Origin: Homalodisca vitripennis | Lineage: Eukaryota > Arthropoda > Insecta > Hemiptera > Cicadellidae | Assembly: GCF_021130785.1 (NCBI RefSeq) | Contig: NC_060207.1 | Span: forward strand, 189,432,001 to 189,496,000 | Direction: 5' to 3' | Length of the DNA stretch: 64,000 nt | Shown: one piece after another, positions 47,861 through 62,769 of the stretch | How positions within the stretch are numbered: position 1 is the first letter of the stretch | Layout of the letters: the number at the start of each line of letters is the position of its first letter | Notes under the pieces: model-generated | What the model saw: only the letters and a program-made list of their open reading frames with translations | Told to the model about the DNA's origin: nothing | Databases searched by the model: none | Position numbers and translations under genes: made by a program

Positions 47861-48895
47861 GCGTAAACCTGAGTAGATTTGTCCACACATTACCTTGAAA
47901 AATGTTTGACTTACAGTGAAGAGATTTAGAACCAATATATAAGTCTATTGAATAACACGGCACAGCCGAAGTGAATAATCCACACTATGTATTATAAGTT
48001 ACCTCAAGTTGAATACAAGCGCCAGAGAATTTTTAATTGGATTATTGTATTGAGTTTCTCAGTCCAACGATATATGTAAGTATTTGTATTAATGTATCTG
48101 TAAGTCTGGACCGAAGATTAAATTTGCAAATTAATCACTCTTTTAATATCAAGAATAACTAATCTGGTCTTATATTGTTCAAAAAAGGAACCATTTTCTG
48201 TACATGTGATTCATCATAACCAAAATCATTACGAAACTTGCTTCAACCTTAAAGGAACTTCAATATCATTTAGAACCAAACCCTAAATTTAACAGATTTA
48301 AGAAATGCAGAAATCATACTTCATCTAATTTTAAAATCTAGAGAACCAGACGGTCTAATTTCATGCTGAATTCCTATTCCTCATTTTTAAATTTTATCTA
48401 TGTCAATACTTTGTATTCTACATAAAGGCCGATTCCAAATGTCTTGTTTATTCGTTTATTATTATTATTGATTCCAACACGAAGATTGAAAAATATATAC
48501 TTTATATAGGCTACGTGGTATATGATTACTTCCATTTCAAAAATATTACAGAACTCCGTCTTATTAATCATAATTTAAGCTGCAGACTACGACTTCCTCC
48601 ACATTGGGCCAAAATAGTTAAAAATGATACTGAAATCGTTGGAGATATTCAATCAAATACAAAGAAACTTGTATGGTAATTGCTTGGAAAACCGAGGGTA
48701 AGTGATAATACTAACCTAAAGATGATTAAATTTTCATTCTGCACAGTTGAATAAATAAAAAAATAACGATAACAATTAGGATTGAAAACTTAAATGATAA
48801 TAATACAATTTTCCAATGTTTCAAGAAATTGATTAGTATAAATACTAATTAACTTAAACTAATTTTATGTCTCGAAATCGATTTTCTACTATAAA
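47861..48895. other. AT-rich stretch
   Basis: Nothing recognised. Confidence 0.4.
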
Positions 48896-50330
48896 CTTTC
48901 ATTGAATTATAACAATATTAAATCAAAGTTCATTAGAAAAATTCCCTCTGGGTTAGTTCGTAGAAGTAGGCAATATAACGACTGAATGAATTATATTGTG
49001 AGTGTTGACGTAAACTCCAATTTACCTTTCTCTTAGTGCAGCGTCTGTGATCTGACGCTGCTACAGACGACTCCTCAAGTCTGGAGTCACGATCATCTGA
49101 AAAGATAAAAAAGTCTGTTGAAGAAGCTTAAGATGAACTCGTTACATCGTTTCGATATCAATGACATCCAGACCACAAAATATAGTGTAATCTAAGTGAA
49201 GATGTATTCTCATTGTTTCATAAGGTGCACAATGACGGGTACTACGATGTGTTACGCTCGTCACACGAACATGACTCCAGAATTCAGACGCAAAGTTGTA
49301 ATAACGTCGGGTAGGGTACGATAAACGGACCCGGTTTTTTATATCGAAGAATGTAATCATCGATACCTAATATTTACATCTCAAATCCTAGACTAACAAT
49401 CAATATAAAAGTATCCATAGTCCTCAATAATAATCATATGTTTTAAATAAAAATATGAATTTAATACTTCAGTGGTGAAACAAATTATTATAACCAAAAT
49501 TAGGAAAACTAAAGACGACCATATTTGCTCCTATCACAGTTACAGTAGTTGTTTCTTTCTCACAAATTTCACATAATGGGTTTTTCGGTACGAGTCCATT
49601 ATGTTGAAGCCACGTAAAACATGTCTTATTATCTTTCAAAGCAATGCCGTTAGTTTTCTAAATTTGACTGCCATTTTTAATTATCAAATGTTACTAATGT
49701 AAAATTAAAATATTACCTTACGTGTGTTATTTGAAAGTGTTTACAGCTGTTGTAGTAGATTATTTAAGTTAATTATTAAAAATAATTAATTAGTATCGAT
49801 TGATTATACCGATGGTTATGATTAAGTAATATCGTTTGCTAATTTCGATATAAAAAACCGGGTCCGCTTAGGTCCGCTTATCGTACTCTACCCCATGAGT
49901 CCAGATTTCAGACGTAAAGTTGTAATAACGTCAGATCCGAAACGCTGCACTAGCAGTAAGGTCAACTGGAGCAACATTTACATTGAATAAATCCTTCACA
50001 CCATAGCTTCTTTAACTGAATTATTAATATGGTTCGTTTTAGAAATGCAGGATTTCAACCAAATTTGCACAAAAACAATTCTTCTGTAGTCCCATGAATA
50101 AATAAGTAATTAATTTTTGGTAAAATAAATATTGAAATAGTTCCAACTTAATCAAAACTTATAAATAGATGTACTAAGTTCTCTGGCTAGCCTGGTACGT
50201 CATTTGGTCCCAATATGGCGACCGTTCAATTTTTAAATCAAGATACTAAATAATATCTTACAACAAAAAGTTTAAAAAAGTTTTTTTCTCTGGATTTTAA
50301 GTAACGCAGTTGTAAATAACAAAAATTGAA
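48896..50330 (+). repeat. R2 repeat copy interrupted by another element
   Basis: 48896-48973 and 50010-50330 together line up with 47.10-47.50 kb in the same order; the roughly 1 kb between them has no counterpart there. This defines an insertion into an older repeat. Confidence 0.7.
48985..50000. mobile_element. Long-inverted-repeat element (MITE or foldback type)
   Basis: The two ends are inverted copies: left TTAGTGCAGCGTCTGTGATC (from 49034) and right, on the minus strand, CTAGTGCAGCGTTTCGGATC (from about 49955), with weaker pairing extending outward. Inside lies a second inverted pair: GGGTAGGGTACGATAAACGG at 49310 and its partner ending near 49895, with a GGTCCGCTTA duplication in the right copy. 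A 38-base segment (TCAGACG-AAAGTTGTAATA) sits in direct orientation on both sides of the inner pair. No transposase is encoded; a 72-codon frame inside is chance. Confidence 0.65.
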
Positions 50331-51180
50331 CGGACGCCATATTAAATCAAAATGAAATACCAAGCAGGCCAGGAACCTTAGCTGAGGTATCCACAGGGTC
50401 AATTTTGGGACCAGGTCTCTACTTGGTAAGGGTTTTTGGGATAGTTGTTTCAAAATATAGCATAGATGTATAAACTCTAAAACTGGTGGTTGGTTTGGTC
50501 CTGAAGGTAACAGAGGTAACATTGAAAATGTTTCTTAAGACATCGTCAATGGTTGTGCTCGCTCTTAAATTATTCTTATAAATCCACAGGCCAATTTAAG
50601 TACACAAAAGAATATGTGTTAAGGATTATCTGGGTTAGGTAGGGAGTTGTAGGATCTAAAGTATTGATGTTAAGATCGTCACTCATAATAAATCTTGAAA
50701 TAAAAAAATGAAATATTCTGAAAGAAGTTTACCGCTATTTTGGTGATATTAAACACAAACCAATAAGTAATAATATTTCCAAATAATGTTGAAAACCTCT
50801 CGGCATCACAGTGCAATTCCACTCTGGAGTTTATGATTTAATTCTACAAGTACACACCAAACTCTATGCATTTCAAATTTTTTCAAATATGTAACAAACC
50901 CGTAGTTTGAAAACCTCAATCCTCTCATCTTTGAATCAATGTTCAGAGAGAAACGAGTTTGGTGTCATATCAAGGCACACAGGTGTTAGGTAACTCATCC
51001 ACTTTATTGCTTACAATGTGGACGTTTGTGTCAATTATTTCGAAACTCTCCTGTAAATCGTCGTAGATTTGTAAACGGATTTAAGAAATTCTCTAACTTT
51101 TGTGCCTGAAACTTATTTCCTAACCATTGTTTTATGCTAACCCATTTTATCTTCCACTTACAATTTCAAACAAGAAGTTT
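50331..51180. other. Spacer, no recognised gene
   Basis: The 94-codon minus-strand frame at 50.24-50.52 kb overlaps the repeat edge and has no family features. Confidence 0.35.
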
Positions 51181-51189
51181 ATGTCACTT

Positions 51190-51692
51190 GCGTCCAAGGT
51201 GCCTACCACCGTCAGCCATTGACATCTTCTAGCTAATTTTGAATTTTATCGGGTATTTTTAAACAGTTTTGTTTTATGTTCAGCGTTATAGTCTCGTTCA
51301 CAAATTTTCTAGGGCAGTATCTTAACCTTACGCCACTTTGGGAGTTCCTCAAAGTTTGCACCTCGGCCCAGCGTTTTTAATCTTCCAAAATTACATTACA
51401 GCCTATTTATGCCAATTGTTTGAGGTGAGAGTGGTTGCAAGATATATATGATTTCAGCCATACATCCCGTATTGTACTAGAACTGCGAAGGAGTTCATCA
51501 ACGGTAGTAGTAAGTAGCCTTCGACTCATTTTTATTCCGTTTATTCTTTCAGGTCTTGTAATTGACTTCGTAGGTTCCTATTCTGTTCTTAGAAACCTAG
51601 GCACTATGAAAACTCTTAGTCTGCATGACACTGGTAACGTATATGATAGAATAGTTGAAGGTCTAGGAAAGGAAAATACAGTAGATACATAA
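51190..51692 (+). pseudogene. LINE reverse-transcriptase relic
   Basis: Around 51336-51390 one frame reads TLGVPQSLHLGPAFLIF, a decayed form of the SGVPQG-xLGP-LF motif that precedes the catalytic YADD of non-LTR reverse transcriptases. The catalytic motif itself is lost (the region reads VARYIYDFS). Downstream, an 85-codon frame (51435-51692) includes LSGLVIDFVGSYSVLRNLGT, loosely like the segment after the YADD box where LINEs carry V.SIRDLGV. Jockey-type clade is likely, but the remnant is short and frameshifted. Confidence 0.5.
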
Positions 51693-52503
51693 AAAATATT
51701 TGTATCGATGTGATGATAATGTCTGGCTTTAGTACACCAGACTTTATTAATGAAATGAATATTGACTAGTTAGAACAGAAATAACAACTAGATCGAATTA
51801 TTAATAATTGTTCATAGTCTCTGATTACCATACAAAATGATCAATGACTTTAATAACTTTGATATCAAAATTATTAGGTTTGAATAATGCAGGTTTTCAT
51901 AGAGGTAACACTAGACGTATTTCTGGAATTTTATGGATTTGGTTTCATTTAAAAATAACACCTAATTAGTCTCATATTTTATAATAATCTATTTAAATTT
52001 TTTTGAGAATTAATAAAACTGTATGCCATTAGCAATAGTTAACACATGTTAGGTAACATTGTGATATTATAACTCAACAGAAAGATTTAATGTAGATAAT
52101 TTAATACTAGTTAATTAATATATTTTGTGACACAAATAATAAGGTAAATCCTATTCCTTCAGAGGACGTGGATGATGTAATTATTACCATTTAAATGTTT
52201 TTCTATGAGAATACCGAAAACTTTATAACTGTTACTTATTTTAAGAAGATAATAAAATATTTAGAGAATATTCCTTTTCAGAGTGCTTTATATGAAGATG
52301 AAAGCAGATATTTACCTATCTTGATATCTTAGAAGCTTTGAAATTACGTGTTGCGGATTCTTGAAGTTAGTGTTGATTATTTGAATATTTCTAATCATAC
52401 AAATAGTACTCTTAGCTGGATTAATAGCTGGCTATAGGGGCAGCCATCTTGATTTTATTTCTATATCATCAAAGTTAAGGCTCAAACATAGAATTATGGG
52501 TGA
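51693..52503. other. AT-rich stretch
   Basis: Nothing recognised. Confidence 0.4.
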
Positions 52504-52911
52504 CTAGCTGCTACCCGTGGCTTCGCACGCAATTTTTAGAACCGAAGTCCTTATAAAAAGCAATTATGACTTAATATGATGGGAGTCCTACAAACATTTT
52601 ACAACATAAGTAGGCATACATCAGGTAGATATTATTAAGTTCATGGTAAATAGTGTCAGAGTTTAACTTAATTGTTATATCATGTTTGGCACGTGTAGGA
52701 GCATTTCTGGTTCTAATTAATTATATACATAACGTCACAGCTGAATCTGCCTTGTAATCCCGATCAAGAAAACACAAATCTCGGATCACACAGGTTTCGG
52801 AAACTTACTTTGGTCAAAAAGCGTATATTTCCAGTCCTTGTCATATATTTCAGGTCTAAGATATTTCCAGTACCATAGTAGAGTTTGCCTTGTTGTTCTG
52901 AGGAAGAAAAA

Positions 52912-52927
52912 AATATATATATATATA
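52912..52927. repeat. (TA)8 run
   Basis: Short dinucleotide repeat inside the Helitron-like element. Confidence 0.9.
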
Positions 52928-53574
52928 CTTACATAGGACCGAGATGCCTACTTCGGTTAAAAAGTGCCTACTTAAGACCATTTAAATTCACTTACCTACT
53001 ATGTCACAGTTTAGCTTGCCATATTGCCTCGATTAAAATACTATATACGTTCGATCATATAGTTGTCGGAAATCTATTTTGGTTAAAATCGTGTAGGCAT
53101 AGTTAAGTTTGCTAGGACTGAAAAGCCTATTACGACATAGGGGGAAGTCATACCTACTACTTCTTATGTACTTCCGGTATAAGGGGGAAATCCTTATTAA
53201 GTTTATACAACATTCCAAAATAATCGTTATTAAATTTTGCGTTATACTTGTTTTTTGGACTGTAGCCAGGGAAAGAATGAATCGTTAAGGTATGTTAGTA
53301 TTCATTTCTCTGTTTTTCTGTAAGCCACTGTTAAAATGTAATATCATAATGTCAAGGAAGCCCACCAGTTTAAAGTAACTTATGTGAAAACATTCATAAC
53401 TTTGTTCATTAAGGTTAGTTTTTATAACAGTATTTAATGCATTAAATTATTTTAATTCGTCACTGGCGCAATCTGGAGTAAAATTTATATATTTATGTTT
53501 TATTTACTATCTGCATTACACTACCAATCAAGCACTGTTTACTTATTATTGATCAAATTTAAATGTAAACAGAT

Positions 53575-53578
<4 letters not shown>

Positions 53579-53624
<46 letters not shown>

Positions 53625-53847
53625 CTCTCTTTTAAGCCTCAGCTTTAAGCTATGCTGGCTTCGATGTACACTGGTTTATTATTATTACACTGATATTTAT
53701 TAGCAAAGTACTCTGATTTATTACACTGGTATTTATTTGCAAAGTACTCTAATCGTGTCTATGCCTGATTGGACCTCCCCGGGATTTGAACCCGTGATCT
53801 CTCAGTTAGAGAGCCGAGACTATATCCATTAGTCTACGGAGGAGGAC
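53579..53847 (-). mobile_element. tRNA-derived SINE with target-site duplication
   Basis: Minus-strand SINE. The tRNA-like head is at 53770-53845 with box A-like TAGACTAATGG and box B GGGTTCAAATCCCGG. The body contains two near-tandem copies of an AGAGTACTTTGC stretch. The A tail reads as about 49 T on the plus strand (53576-53624). Exact 14-base duplications GTAAACAGATGTTT flank it at 53565-53578 and 53848-53861. Intact tail and perfect duplications mark a young insertion. Confidence 0.93.
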
Positions 53848-54206
53848 GTAAACAGATGTTTCAGAACGTTTGTCGAATTATAGCTGTCAACAGCTATTTA
53901 GTGCCAGTTTAATTTGAATTATGAAACGTTATTCATAACATTCGAATGTAAACAAACTAATTTTTCAATTTGAATTCGACTTTATTTGGTGAAATGAATG
54001 TGTTAATGGTGGTAAAAATTACTCTAAGTGTTAATTCAGACCAAATGACCTGTTCTGAATAATAATACCTGTTCCAAATTTCAGCACAATCCGTATAGCA
54101 GTTTCAGCGTGATTCGAGGACAAACCTCCAAACATCTAAACATACAAACATCCAAACATCCAAATATCCAAACATTCAAACTTTCGCATTTATAATATTA
54201 GTGGGA

Positions 54207-55065
54207 TATAATATTTTCAAAATACGTTTAATACGTATACCCATATTATTTATTCTACATAATCTCACTGTTATTTAAAAATTCTTTAAAGTTTTGGATT
54301 CAATCGTTTAATTAAAAATTACAATTTACTAGAAGAATTGAAAACGTATTAATTATAAATGAGACACGTCCCTTAACGCTAAGATAACACATAAGGGTTA
54401 AATGTAGTTTTAAATTGATCTTCCGGAACAAAACTCATAAGTAGTTTAATACAAGCCGACTTTTAAATACTAGTCAATGCCTTCTCTATCAGTTTCAGAA
54501 TGGAGAATACAAATTCTCAAACAGAAGAATAAAGGGTGATACGAGGAGATCATAAATTATATGACAACATAACTTTGACACGTAAAGTCAAAATGTTTCA
54601 TATACCCCGATTTGAACTATTATCTTTCTTACTTTCATGTCCTTCATGACATGATATCTGACTGATTCATCAACCACAAGCAAAAACCGTAACGGCACTC
54701 TAAATGAGCACTTTTGATTGCAAGAAAAAAAGCGAAGTTGGATCAAGCTCAATAATCTAATCTTGGTGGAGCTTTTCATCTTTGATAATTGAAGAAATTT
54801 GCAATGTATCTCGTTCGATTTTGAACATTCGGCTCAGATTAAACCTTGGTAAATATGCAGAGAAAGAAATCGCATGGTTAAGATCTTGTATACTGTATAA
54901 TCGAACTTACAATGTAACATTCAGTAAGGAAGAAACCATCTTGTTGAAAAATTACTATTTAGTTTGAAGCTGTTCCTATGGCGATATGTTTTGAAGGCTT
55001 TGCTTCATCGTGAGACCTTAGTAGCGATAATGGTGGATCGTTTCATCATACAATAAATTCGTACA
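54207..55065. other. AT-rich stretch
   Basis: Short opposing open frames at 54.59-54.97 kb; no family features. Confidence 0.4.
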
Positions 55066-55068
55066 ACA

Positions 55069-58277
<3,209 letters not shown>

Positions 58278-60615
58278 TACATGCAGGATACTTTGAGAAG
58301 GATCTATAATCAAGGCTGTGACGATGCAACAACAGGTGGACCTGTTAAATTGTCTGTCATATTGTACTCACACTTAAGTACGATGTTTCCTGTAACCGTG
58401 CACTTTTCGTACTCGTACTCATCATAAATAATTCTTTTGGCTATTGTCTCAATATTGTACCTAGTTATACATACATTTATTGTTTACCAATGTGTCACAT
58501 TAGATTTGATTGTGCCTTTTAAAGCATTGCTTTTTACACCTGAAGTCACGATAAAACTATTTTGAGATGTAGTTATGGATCACGAAATCCTGAAAGATAG
58601 ATAGATAGATCCTTAGACAAGTTTGATGAAACATCAACTGAGTCTAAGGAAGTCTAAAGGTCTAGACGTGAGTTCTCTTATTCTAAATAACTTTATTAAT
58701 CTACATAAAAATGATTTTTTCTGAAATCTCCTACACATTTTAAGAAACAATTATAAAATATTCACTTTTTCTTTGTAGCGCATGTGGGTTTTAACTCCAT
58801 ATGATACGTGCAATAGGTTAATTAGGTGAGCGACCTTGTTACCGACAGTTTTAATATACTTTGCAATTTATAACCCTGCCGATAATCAAGAGATTTCTGC
58901 AATTACAGTTGGTTTATTGACACATTGGCAGGCTTCAAAGTGAACTTTCCAATGTTATGTTCCTCTCACTGCCTACAGGTGCCCCAGACACCGTTACTCC
59001 ATGCTCTCCAAGGGCACAGGAATACGTATTGGAATAGAGTATAAACACATGAGATCTTCAATATTCAACCTCTTATAACACTAAGACTTATTATTTGAGG
59101 GGCTTGAAACATTTAATATCTTTCTGTCTATCCGTCAGCGCGATGCCTTGAGAACGAACTGATCTGTAGTTTTCTATCTATTATAGATAAACATAATGGA
59201 AACGAGAAAGTCGAAGGTTGAAAAAAACTTTATACAAACTGAGTACAATCATATGAGGTTTCAAAATATTTAAAACATAAAGTAAAAAGAAAATTAATAG
59301 AATGGCAAGTCAATGGTGTGGAATACTCCTATCTTGTAGATACACGCGTTTCTCGTGCTCATGTTCAAAAACTTTCATCAGCTGGCGCATTCGTGAGATT
59401 TTTGTGTATAACTCTGGACAAAATTTGAGTTTCGTACACGATAAAACTGTCACTTTCGTGAGAAGTCCGTTGAATTCAGGATGAAAATCATTAAACACAA
59501 ATTGTCTCTGGTATAAAACGAGGTTCATTGGTGCAATTCTAAAACGTATTCAAGTTTTGCTTGGCACACGCACATTTATTACTCAAATACATTTTAGGCC
59601 CAGAAGAATTTTACTTGTTTTTTGACGTTTTTAAGATAATTTTAACAACAGATCTATAACATCTAGTAAGTAATATATTGAACAATAATGTTTTGATTAC
59701 GCATGAAATTAGACAATGAAGGGCTTAACGATTATGAATGCCTGTTGTGTGTATTTTCAGTTAAATGCATTTAAGGGTAACCATGGTCGCTGTGAGAAAA
59801 TCACAGATAAAACAACTTTATAAATAAACTGAGTACACTGGTAAATGAAAGCTTAACCATAGGCGTTTTTCAGTGAGTTACCATACGCCAAGTGATTAAA
59901 ACGAATTTGTTTAAATTGTTGGTTTAATGGACAGTTGCAAAACAAACTTAACCTGCACCGTTGTTGTTTGTCTTCATTGTTGGCTGAAATGCAATGCGTG
60001 GGGAACTAAATATTTTGTTATATTTTCTTTTTGTTCCGAGTATTGTAATATATACTACAATCACTGTTACACATTTTAAGTACAATGTTCAATCATGAAT
60101 CTGTTTGAATGCGGAGGAATAATTGTATTTCTTGTATTCAGTTTTTAAATTTTTTTGAAAACGTGTTTTTTTTACTAATTTATTTGTTTTATTTTAAACT
60201 TGTTTTCTCAAATTTTATGAAACGACTAAAAATAGTCAATGCCCTCAGGCTTTGTATAACGAACTTACAATGTCCAACGCGCGTGAAAACCAGAAGGCAT
60301 AGTGAACTCTGATCTCCCGCGAGGTTCGTTTCTGGTTTCCCCTTGTTGTTCATTATCGATTTTGACCCTTAGTGTTTTTGTAGGACTGAGCGAGGCCAGT
60401 TCCTGTACGTTTGGCCGCGACCTAGATTCGCGACAGTCTTGCTAAACTCGTAAATCTTTGTTGGTGGGAGCGAATAAACGCATTCATCTATTTAAGGTGA
60501 CTCAAATAACAGCGTTGGTGTGAACAGCTTTGCTCTTTTGTAAAATGATTAAAGTTTATTATAATATGAGAAAAATATTCTTTATGAAGTATTTCTACTA
60601 GGATTTTAGGCGGTC
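58278..60615. other. Mixed AT-rich spacer
   Basis: No gene recognised. A 40-base hairpin (CCTTAGAC...GTCTAAGG) near 58.61 kb follows a short GATA repeat. Frames at 59.30-59.53 and 60.11-60.31 kb look like chance. Confidence 0.35.
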
Positions 60616-60619
60616 CGAG

Positions 60620-61080
60620 CGATAACATTGGCCGAGTGGTCTAGAACTTTGGATCTCAGTAAAGCATCGGTGCCAAATGCGATCGGATCAGACCAGCTCG
60701 ACCGGATTTTTCTAGGATGTCAATATACACGTAATGAAATGGACGCCCGTCCACTGCAACGGCCCGGACCAGTCCGGACGGACTCGGTCCACGCTGCATC
60801 GGCACAGTCGCCCCAAGAGCCAACCGAGGCCTTATAGAGCCGGACCGGGCCAGGTCGCAGTGGGTGGAGGAAGGCCGGAAAGGTTCGGGCCGGGTTGGGC
60901 CGGTTGTTGTAGTGGGCGCCGAGCTTTAGAGATAGCGCAGTTTGAAAGTGTACTGCCTTGTGACCCCTTGCAATTTTCAGTTGCGTTGTACTGTATCAAC
61001 TCTCCCCTTCTTATTCTGTTTGATAAATTCCTCTCGCACAGGGCCAGTGCCTATGAGGACGGGAAGTATAAGCTTAAAAA
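60620..61080 (+). mobile_element. SINE split by an inserted element
   Basis: Head with box A TGGCCGAGTGG (60629-60639) up to GGATCTCAG at 60659; the SINE resumes at GAGATAGCGCAG (60929) and continues with the family body (CTCGCACAGGGCCAGTG, ATGAGGACGGG) to about 61080. Comparison with the 13.9 kb copy, where GAGTTAGAGATAGCGC is continuous, fixes the insertion point. Open frames across it are not genes. Confidence 0.8.
60662..60926. mobile_element. GC-rich 265 bp MITE-like element
   Basis: Terminal inverted repeats AAGCATCGGTGCC (left) and AAGCTCGGCGCC (right, reverse complement), flanked on both sides by TA (60660-60661 and 60927-60928), a Tc1/mariner-type target duplication. The interior is strongly GC-rich, against an AT-rich genome, and contains CGGCCCGGACCAGTCCGG. 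No coding potential for a transposase. Confidence 0.7.
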
Positions 61081-62769
61081 AGGGAAGACTTCTGCATTTT
61101 GAAAGATATTTAAATCCCTTTACGGGGTATTTTCCTAAATTTAGTTTCACCTTGTCCTCTTCATGTTTCCTGTAGTTCCAATGAAATCTTGAGTGCTCTT
61201 CACCAAAGTGATATTAGTAAGAATACCAAAGTTTCCATCAGTGGGACATTGAGACGAGGTAAATGAGGAGTTTGGCTCCCCAGAAAACCCCGAAATGGGA
61301 ATGGGCTTTCTAAGGGATAACAGAGTAAAGCGTTTACTATAAAAACTTTCCTAGGTGAAATGAGGTGGGAAGATAAAACTGTCCCAACCCAATTACGGGG
61401 TTAGTAAGTATTCCTGGCATCAAAACGCCATTCTTCTGTATTCTTCTATGTACATCCATTTCTTCACAGGAAAGTGTTTAGAATTCTATAATCATACTCT
61501 TACTACATCATTCTAGATAATCACCTCATCATTCATCTTAACCTCATTTTGTCACACAAATTCTATAATCATCCTCTTACTAAGCTAACCTAATGGACGA
61601 ACTTTTACTGTGATTAGAACTCGTTAAATGTGGAAGTTTTTAGTTTACTAGATCAATATTAGTTGGCTGAGATTGTTTTTAAAGTAAAAATAGAATGTTC
61701 GAGTGTGAGTGAATTTAAGATTGGGCTACTGAACAGACTGTAGTAACATCTATAAAGCCAGATGTGTGAAGCTTTCTTTTTTATAATTTTATATGTGTTA
61801 AAAGTTAAAAGCCTTGAACAGAAAAACCTTAGATAGAGATAAAAAAAAAATTGGCGATCCTGAAAAACCTTCTGTTGGCTACTTCTAGGGAAATGTCACT
61901 AAAGAACCACGAGACACAGTACATAAAACTGTGTTATGAGCAATAATTAAAAATTGAGTACTTGGAATTTGTTAATTTTAAAAGCAAAAACGTACTCTAA
62001 ATTTCAATAGACCAATATGTTTATAGACATGCCCCATGAAATTTTAAACGGTTCAAAAAAATAATCCAACAGATAAGTTTCGCTGAAAGGAATACTTATG
62101 GATAGGTGTTCAAAGGGAATTCACAAATTTTACAAACATGTTAAACTCGAGTGAATCATAAATTAAAACGATTTTGTGAAATATAGAGCGTATGTCTTTT
62201 TTCTAAAGAAGCGATTCCTCTATAAAATACTCTTATAAAGTAAGTGGGAACAAAATTAAATTATTGAACTATCCTTCAGTTTTAGTAGTAAATGTTTTCT
62301 TAATGTGGTAATACAAATACAGGAGAAACACTATTCAAATATTATAATGAAACCCTTATCAGGATGTAACCGTGTATGTTTGAATGAAAAAATAGATTCC
62401 GGGTATTCCTAAAAAAAAATTTGTGCGGTTTTCCAATTTTTCAACCATTTTGTGAGCTATCGCTTTGAGAAGAAACGTAACATCGCATATATACAGGGTA
62501 TTTAAAAAAATTATTCTCAGTACTTTTGATACGATTATGCAAGAAAATATAATAATAATCACTATTTTTTTGAGTTCGTTTTTAAAATACAAATTTGTCT
62601 GATAATATTAATATTGTTGCTAATTGAGGGCTTATAATTCCACGTTATTATTGGATATTTTTTACAATTATTTTCTTATTTACTGTCTGAATCCAAATAA
62701 TGGTCCAAGCAATGACCTGGAAAATGGTTTATCTATTGCGTATTTGTGGACAATTTGTTTCTTAGAAAT
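61081..62769. other. AT-rich stretch
   Basis: No gene recognised. ATACAGGGTATTT near 62.49 kb resembles a mariner-type element end without a partner. Confidence 0.35.

Larger units (their letters stand above)
52504..54206 (-). mobile_element. Helitron-like non-autonomous element, complete copy
   Basis: Read on the minus strand it begins TCCCACTAATATTATAAATG at 54206, preceded by A, and ends GCGAAGCCACGGGTAGCAG then CTAG at 52504, followed by T. TC...CTRR termini and insertion between A and T are the marks of Helitrons. Near its 5' end is a short run of TTTGGATG-type 8-mers (54126-54180). The usual 3' subterminal hairpin is weak. It encodes nothing. A SINE has inserted into it at 53579-53847. 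Copies in the opposite orientation are at 7.7-9.3 and 62.8-64 kb. Confidence 0.65.

Noticed and set aside
50238..50522. 94-codon minus-strand frame as a gene
   Set aside because: Overlaps the edge of a dispersed repeat and has no recognisable feature.
60628..61175. Three overlapping frames in the GC-rich segment
   Set aside because: They cross the boundaries of a MITE-like element inserted in a SINE, so they are composites of two mobile elements.
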